Shown in pieces: positions 60,102 through 64,000 of a DNA stretch of 64,000 bases (position 1 is the stretch's first letter; each line of letters opens with the position of its first letter). Position numbers and translations under genes: made by a program. The notes under the pieces were generated by a model. The model worked only from the letters and a program-made list of their open reading frames with translations, was not told the DNA's origin and ran no database searches. Source of the DNA: Bacteroidales bacterium UBA5197 (GTDB lineage Bacteria; Bacteroidota; Bacteroidia; Bacteroidales; Lentimicrobiaceae); assembly GCA_002412885.1 (NCBI GenBank), contig DHVX01000043.1, positions 62,001 through 126,000 on the forward strand, read 5' to 3'.

Positions 60102-62117
60102 TCACTGTTTCGGCCTGCCCGAACGGCGACCAAGTTCAAAGTAGTAATCGGCTTTGGTTGAGTCTCCCACTTTAAGGAAATAACTGCGAAGCCGCATATT
60201 TAATTCAAAATTATTGGGATTGATCTGAATGGCTCTTTCAAAATAATCAAGTGCTTTCTCAGGTTCTCCGTTTCGCATGGCGTAAGTCCCCAGATTGATG
60301 TAAGGCAGATCAAGGTTCGGCTCTATCATGATGATATCCTCATTAAGACTTACCGCTTTTTCAGTCTGACCGGTTTTCTGATACAACTGGGCAAGGTTCG
60401 ACATGGCCCTGACTTCGTATGGCTCAAGTTCAAGGGCTTTTTCGTAATGCGGAATTGCTTTTTCAGCCTGATCTGTAACCTGATAGGTGTAACCGAGGTT
60501 GTAGAACGCCGCGGTGAAATTCGGGTTGTGCTCCACTGCTTTCTCAAAATACTGTATGGCCGAATCCGGCTCATTCAGCAACAGCAAAAATACCTCACCT
60601 AGATTATTCCAGGCATCTGCATACTGTGGATACACCTTGGTTGCCTGCTTGAAATGTTTGATGCAAATCTGAGCATCCGGGATTATCTGTTTACGCGGCA
60701 CTCCTGATTTCAGGCGATCGACCACCGAGGTGCGGAGGTTGGTGGCATAGATGAAATTGGCTTTCGCCGAATTTTGTAAATGAGGCGCATCTGCAGCATA
60801 CAGCGTAAGTTCGTCTTTCCAGTCGCGGTTTCTGTCAATAGTTTTTGCCGTGGCCGGAATGGCAATGATTACCGAAGCAAGCAGCACATAGTTCAGGGTT
60901 TTTTTACTGATTTTCTGATTGTCAGGCAATGAACCGAAAAGTCTGAAAAGTCCGTACATCAGTGCAATACAGAAGCCCAGCGATGCAATATAGAGTGACC
61001 GCTCCGCAACCAGTCCGGTGGGCGTAGCCAGAAGATTGGAGTACATGGAAATGTTAACCAGATAGAACAGTATGGCAAAGGAAAGAATGTGTTTCTGCCT
61101 TATTTTCCAGATGGCAAATGCAAGCATTCCGGTATGAAGTATAATGGAAACCCATACCAGCGGATTACTCAACCCGGTGACCGGAATCATATTAAATCCA
61201 TAATAAAATGACAAGGGATGCGGGAAAACCAGCATTTTCAGGTAAAATAGCAGAACCATCATTGAAGTGCCGATTCTGTCGATAAATGAAGGATCAATCA
61301 GAAGCGGATTTTCGATAAATTGTATGGGGCGGCTTGCTTCACCCAGAAACAAACGGGGCACAATCAATGCAAAAAGAAGGATCAGGATCATCGACCCGGT
61401 AAGTATCAGGTTCTTCGTAGGTTTGATGTCGGTAAAAAAGTACATCACCAAAGGAATAGCCACCAGAAAAGTCATGATGTTGGCTTTTGAAAGGAAGCCA
61501 AGACCGAAAGCTATGGTACCCCAGAGTATGTTGAGTTTTTTGCCCGTATCATGATATTTCAGGAAATACTTCAATGCAAACAAAGCACCGAGAAAACTCA
61601 GCAGTTCTTCGCGGTTTTTCAGGCTGGCAACCACTTCGGTATGCAATGGATGCGCCAGGAAAAGCATCACCGTGAGGAAAGGGAAAAATATATGGTAATT
61701 GCTAAGCAATCTTCGCAAAAGCAGAAAAAGAACAATGCCCGTTAATGCATAAAGCAGAATATTGATAAAATGACTTACATGCGGGTTTTCACCGAAAAAC
61801 TGCCATTCTATAGCATATGTTACTTTGGTAATGGGGCGGTAACCGAAGTTGTGCTGTCCGCCTTCTTCCGCATTCAGCGAAATATAATATGACGAGAAAA
61901 TTGCAGGAATGGCTCTTATCCCTTGCTGAGTAAGCACATTTTTCCCGGTGACATAAATGTCGTCGAGCGAATATTCGTTGTTGATGGTATTTCCGTAAAG
62001 CACAAACGAAAAGGCAACAATTAACAGGTAATACAGGGTATTGCCTTTTTTCTTTTCAATCACAGGCTTCGGCGCTTTGGGTAACGGGGTCGCAGTTTCT
62101 TTTTTTCGGATACTCAT
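60102..62117 (-). CDS. TMTC-like membrane glycosyltransferase with TPR repeats
   Basis: The protein has 671 residues. After a basic N-terminus come about 10 membrane segments (residues 28-425). The first periplasmic loop has NEYSLDDIYVTG with the Asp pair D52/D53 expected for GT-C enzymes, followed by YRPITKVTYAIEWQFFGENPH, which closely parallels the YRPL motif of eukaryotic TMTC O-mannosyltransferases. From about residue 480 to 660 there are at least five TPR units (YADAWNNLGEVFLLL, FTAAFYNLGYTYQVT, VRAMSNLAQLYQKTG, DLPYINLGTYAMRNG). It probably moves a sugar from a polyprenyl phosphate onto protein or glycan in the periplasm. The donor could come from one of the GT2 genes. Confidence 0.87.
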   Translation of the reverse strand: MSIRKKETATPLPKAPKPVIEKKKGNTLYYLLIVAFSFVLYGNTINNEYSLDDIYVTGKNVLTQQGIRAIPAIFSSYYISLNAEEGGQHNFGYRPITKVTYAIEWQFFGENPHVSHFINILLYALTGIVLFLLLRRLLSNYHIFFPFLTVMLFLAHPLHTEVVASLKNREELLSFLGALFALKYFLKYHDTGKKLNILWGTIAFGLGFLSKANIMTFLVAIPLVMYFFTDIKPTKNLILTGSMILILLFALIVPRLFLGEASRPIQFIENPLLIDPSFIDRIGTSMMVLLFYLKMLVFPHPLSFYYGFNMIPVTGLSNPLVWVSIILHTGMLAFAIWKIRQKHILSFAILFYLVNISMYSNLLATPTGLVAERSLYIASLGFCIALMYGLFRLFGSLPDNQKISKKTLNYVLLASVIIAIPATAKTIDRNRDWKDELTLYAADAPHLQNSAKANFIYATNLRTSVVDRLKSGVPRKQIIPDAQICIKHFKQATKVYPQYADAWNNLGEVFLLLLNEPDSAIQYFEKAVEHNPNFTAAFYNLGYTYQVTDQAEKAIPHYEKALELEPYEVRAMSNLAQLYQKTGQTEKAVSLNEDIIMIEPNLDLPYINLGTYAMRNGEPEKALDYFERAIQINPNNFELNMRLRSYFLKVGDSTKADYYFELGRRSGRPKQ

Positions 62118-62300
62118 AACGTGCTGATTTCCTTGCCGGTGCGGGATAAAGACAGTACTTCGGCCCAGCCCGGTTTCAGCCGCAAAGTAACGTAAAATAT
62201 GGATAAGTACGAAGAATGGCTATGCCCAAAAAACAACTGCAGAGCTGCAACACATTGCAACTCTGCAGCCAATAATTTATCTGCCAACAACTCCGGCTTT

Positions 62301-63005
62301 CTATTTCTGACCCGGTACTCCGGTTGTTCTGGACCAGATAAGGGTTTTGCTGATCATCGACATTCCTGCGGTGCCTGTAATTTCCATTACATTATTTTCT
62401 CTTATAAGTTTTACTTTACAATCGAACGTGCGACCGGTGTTGGGCTGATAGACTTTGCCACCTTCATACATTTTTGTTTTCGGATTGTATTTCAGTTTGG
62501 TAACCAGCAATGAACCGATTAGCGGATTATTTCTTTTCGATTTATCCGGATTATTGATATCCTTCAGAGGCTTGCCGTTTTTGTCGGTTGCCTGTCTGTG
62601 CCATACAGCCTTGCCGTGATAACTATCGCCATCCTTATAAAACTGCACTATTGTTCCTTTGTTTGCAGTCAGCCAGTAGCCGGTAATGTCCTTTGGAGTT
62701 GTTGTTGGTACATTTGTCGGAGCTACATCTGATGCTTTATTCGGGGTCACCGGCGTAACAACTTTGGGCTTTGTGGTTGGTGTTGCCGTTTTTGAAGGTT
62801 GTTTTTGTGGAGTCACTTTTGGTGCTGCATCCTTTGACTGATTTACCGGTGCCTTTTCGGCAGAAGTAGCCGGATTACTTTGCTTTACAACCACGCCGGA
62901 TTGCGTTGGAGCTGTTTCTTTTGTCGATTGCTTTACAGGCTGGGTCTGGGCAGAAACAATGACTGCACCAAGCATGAACACTATGGTTAATACACTTAAT
63001 TTCAT
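62301..63005 (-). CDS. DUF2147 domain protein with Thr/Pro/Lys-rich linker
   Basis: The protein has 234 residues from the ATG at 63005; the longer start at 63041 adds 12 residues before the signal peptide MKLSVLTIVFMLGAVIVSAQ. Residues about 22-115 are a low-complexity linker rich in Thr, Pro, Lys and Ala. The C-terminal 118 residues are DUF2147, a lipocalin-like fold: ITGYWLTANKGTIVQFYKDGD, HGKAVWHRQA, NNPLIGSLLVTKLKYN, GGKVYQPNTGRTFDCKVKL, GTAGMSMISKTLIWSR. It is exported; a ligand is not known. The promoter-like TATTTTTG lies 89 bp upstream. Confidence 0.88.
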   Translation of the reverse strand: MKLSVLTIVFMLGAVIVSAQTQPVKQSTKETAPTQSGVVVKQSNPATSAEKAPVNQSKDAAPKVTPQKQPSKTATPTTKPKVVTPVTPNKASDVAPTNVPTTTPKDITGYWLTANKGTIVQFYKDGDSYHGKAVWHRQATDKNGKPLKDINNPDKSKRNNPLIGSLLVTKLKYNPKTKMYEGGKVYQPNTGRTFDCKVKLIRENNVMEITGTAGMSMISKTLIWSRTTGVPGQK

Positions 63006-63093
63006 TCGTGTTTGTGCATTAAGAAAACATACTCGTTTCATAATAGATGTTTTTTTGGGTTAAGTTTCAATTGAGTAACGCTGATTGCCATTG

Positions 63094-63101
63094 CAAAAAT
63101 A
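63094..63101 (-). promoter_or_regulatory. Putative -7 element for the DUF2147 gene
   Basis: TATTTTTG on the minus strand, with about 80 bp of leader. Confidence 0.4.
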
Positions 63102-63204
63102 GCACCATTAACGATGCATTTAATGCAAGAATCAACTTTTATGGATTAATTGAGTTCGTCAGACCTGCAAATGTATTGATAATTAGTTGAATACAAAATT
63201 ATAA

Positions 63205-63640
63205 TGAATTTTCTCTTTATCTCCATTTCTCCATGTCTCCTTGTCCCCCCTTCACCTTGTCCCCATTTCCCTCTTGCATCTCCTTGTCACCGTGTCTTCT
63301 TCGATATAGATTACGCTCGACCTCCGATCCATCCCTCGTCTTTTTTCCACCTCATCCGCCTTCGGCACCTTCTCCTCAAGGAGAAGGGCCCTCCAATTTG
63401 GCTTTTGTCCATTCATTGAACATTCTCCTTTTCTCCCTTCGCTCCCTTCGCTCAGTCTTTATCTCACCTTTTCTTCTTGTCTTAATTTTCTATTTCGGTC
63501 TCGACTGCGCTCGACCCTTTCGTTCTCCTTGTCTCCCCATCTCCTTGTCTCCTTGTCTTCTTCGGTCTCGTCCCGATAACTATCGGGAACGCTCGACCTC
63601 CGATCCGTCCCCCGTCCCCACATCCGTCCCTCGTCCCTTT
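63205..63640. repeat. Pyrimidine-rich low-complexity stretch
   Basis: CTCCTTGTC/TCTCCATTTC text covers most of the 688-bp spacer before wecE and is the reverse complement of the purine-rich text after polA. CCCGATAACTATCGGGA (63573-63589) is a separate near-perfect hairpin. Frames such as 63204-63419 and 63233-63646 are low-complexity products. Confidence 0.75.
63347..63410 (-). repeat. REP-like hairpin element, copy c (inverted)
   Basis: CCTTCTCCTCAAGGAGAAGG with CTCATCCGCCTTCGGCACC is the reverse complement of the element at 29092-29141, including the flanking AAATTGGA seen at 29501. Confidence 0.75.
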
Positions 63641-63693
63641 TTTTAATATTTCAAAGAAATTGGCTATTTTAGCCCGATAAAACATTCAGGGCA

Positions 63694-64000
63694 ATGAAAA
63701 TCCCTTTTAATAAACCGCATTTTACAGGGCGCGAAGCCTTTCATATTTCCGAAGCTGCATTAATCGGACAACTGGCCGGCAACGGTCATTACACACATCT
63801 GTGTCAGGATTTTTTTGAAGAAAGATACGGATTCCGCAAGGCGCTGTTAACCACCAGCTGCACCGATGCCCTTGAACTGGCAGCGCTTATCCTTGATATT
63901 CAGCCGGGTGATGAGGTTATTATGCCGTCCTATACTTTTGTTTCAACGGCCAATGCCTTTGCCCTCAGGGGAGCGAAAATTGTTTTTGCCGACAGCAATG
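63694..64000 (+). CDS. wecE: dTDP-4-amino-4,6-dideoxygalactose transaminase, 3'-truncated by the window
   Basis: The first 102 residues are visible, starting MKIPFNKPHFTGREAFHISE, and the frame is open at the right edge. LTTSCTDALELAALILDIQ and PGDEVIMPSYTFVSTANAFA closely follow E. coli WecE (RffA), a DegT-family PLP enzyme that aminates dTDP-4-keto-6-deoxyglucose at C4. The PLP lysine lies beyond the window. It implies a 4-amino-sugar in a surface glycan and, with the ACP, FAAL, KAS III and SDR genes, suggests an N-acylated amino sugar. The last point is inference. Confidence 0.9.
   Translation, partial: MKIPFNKPHFTGREAFHISEAALIGQLAGNGHYTHLCQDFFEERYGFRKALLTTSCTDALELAALILDIQPGDEVIMPSYTFVSTANAFALRGAKIVFADSN

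Noticed and set aside
37941..62117. PKS/NRPS secondary-metabolite cluster
   Set aside because: FAAL, ACP and KAS III are present but no modular synthase, thioesterase or condensation domain is seen.
63204..63646. ORFs rich in Ser/Pro/Leu before wecE
   Set aside because: They are translations of pyrimidine-rich low-complexity DNA.

Overview
The window comes from a member of the Bacteroidota, probably class Bacteroidia. The evidence is TonB-dependent receptors with carboxypeptidase-regulatory-like N-termini paired with DUF4249 or DUF5689 lipoproteins, secreted proteins ending in type IX secretion (T9SS) sorting domains, a Bacteroidota-type dihydroorotase, and many promoters with the Bacteroidota -7 element TAnnTTTG. 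Intergenic spaces are unusually rich in small palindromic and low-complexity repeats. I saw no rRNA, tRNA, CRISPR array or transposase.

1-12.5 kb: the 3' part of a GH31 glycosidase, a coiled-coil lipoprotein, a minus-strand group (polyprenol-phosphate mannosyltransferase-like GT2, dihydroorotase PyrC, MORN-repeat lipoprotein, flavodoxin-like protein), and a divergent locus of a secreted endonuclease/exonuclease/phosphatase protein facing a TonB receptor plus DUF5689 lipoprotein, probably for extracellular nucleotide or phosphate scavenging. 13.2-15.6 kb: an adhesin-like pair (T9SS protein and a DUF1566 protein whose C-terminus resembles the variable region of a diversity-generating retroelement target) followed by an AT-rich HEPN/AbiU2-like gene. 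15.7-29 kb: housekeeping genes (mfd, DEAD-box helicase, polA), a DUF4143 ATPase, a 221-bp tandem repeat array, a HigBA-like toxin-antitoxin pair, and an omega-amidase/methionine-aminotransferase pair. 29-37.9 kb: a sulfide:quinone oxidoreductase-like gene with an unlisted 52-residue downstream ORF, a GH92 mannosidase, an organic-peroxide module (DoxX, glutathione peroxidase, OhrR-type MarR regulator) behind a promoter bracketed by two palindromic operators, and an acyltransferase-like membrane protein.

37.9-64 kb: a dispersed set suggesting envelope glycan or lipid modification: GT2, 3-ketoacyl-ACP synthase III plus SDR reductase, two paralogous sulfotransferases, an MBOAT/SGNH O-acylation pair, two fatty acyl-AMP ligases (one with a fused carrier domain), a free acyl carrier protein, a radical SAM protein, a TMTC-like membrane TPR glycosyltransferase, and at the right edge the start of wecE/rffA, an amino-sugar transaminase. 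A T9SS/TonB/DUF4249 operon and a second DUF4143 ATPase lie inside this set; that operon is flanked by 102-bp direct repeats.

Most noteworthy are the candidate diversified DUF1566 C-terminus, the acyl/sulfo/glyco gene set, the OhrR-controlled Gpx/DoxX module, and repeat elements that begin exactly at gene stop codons.
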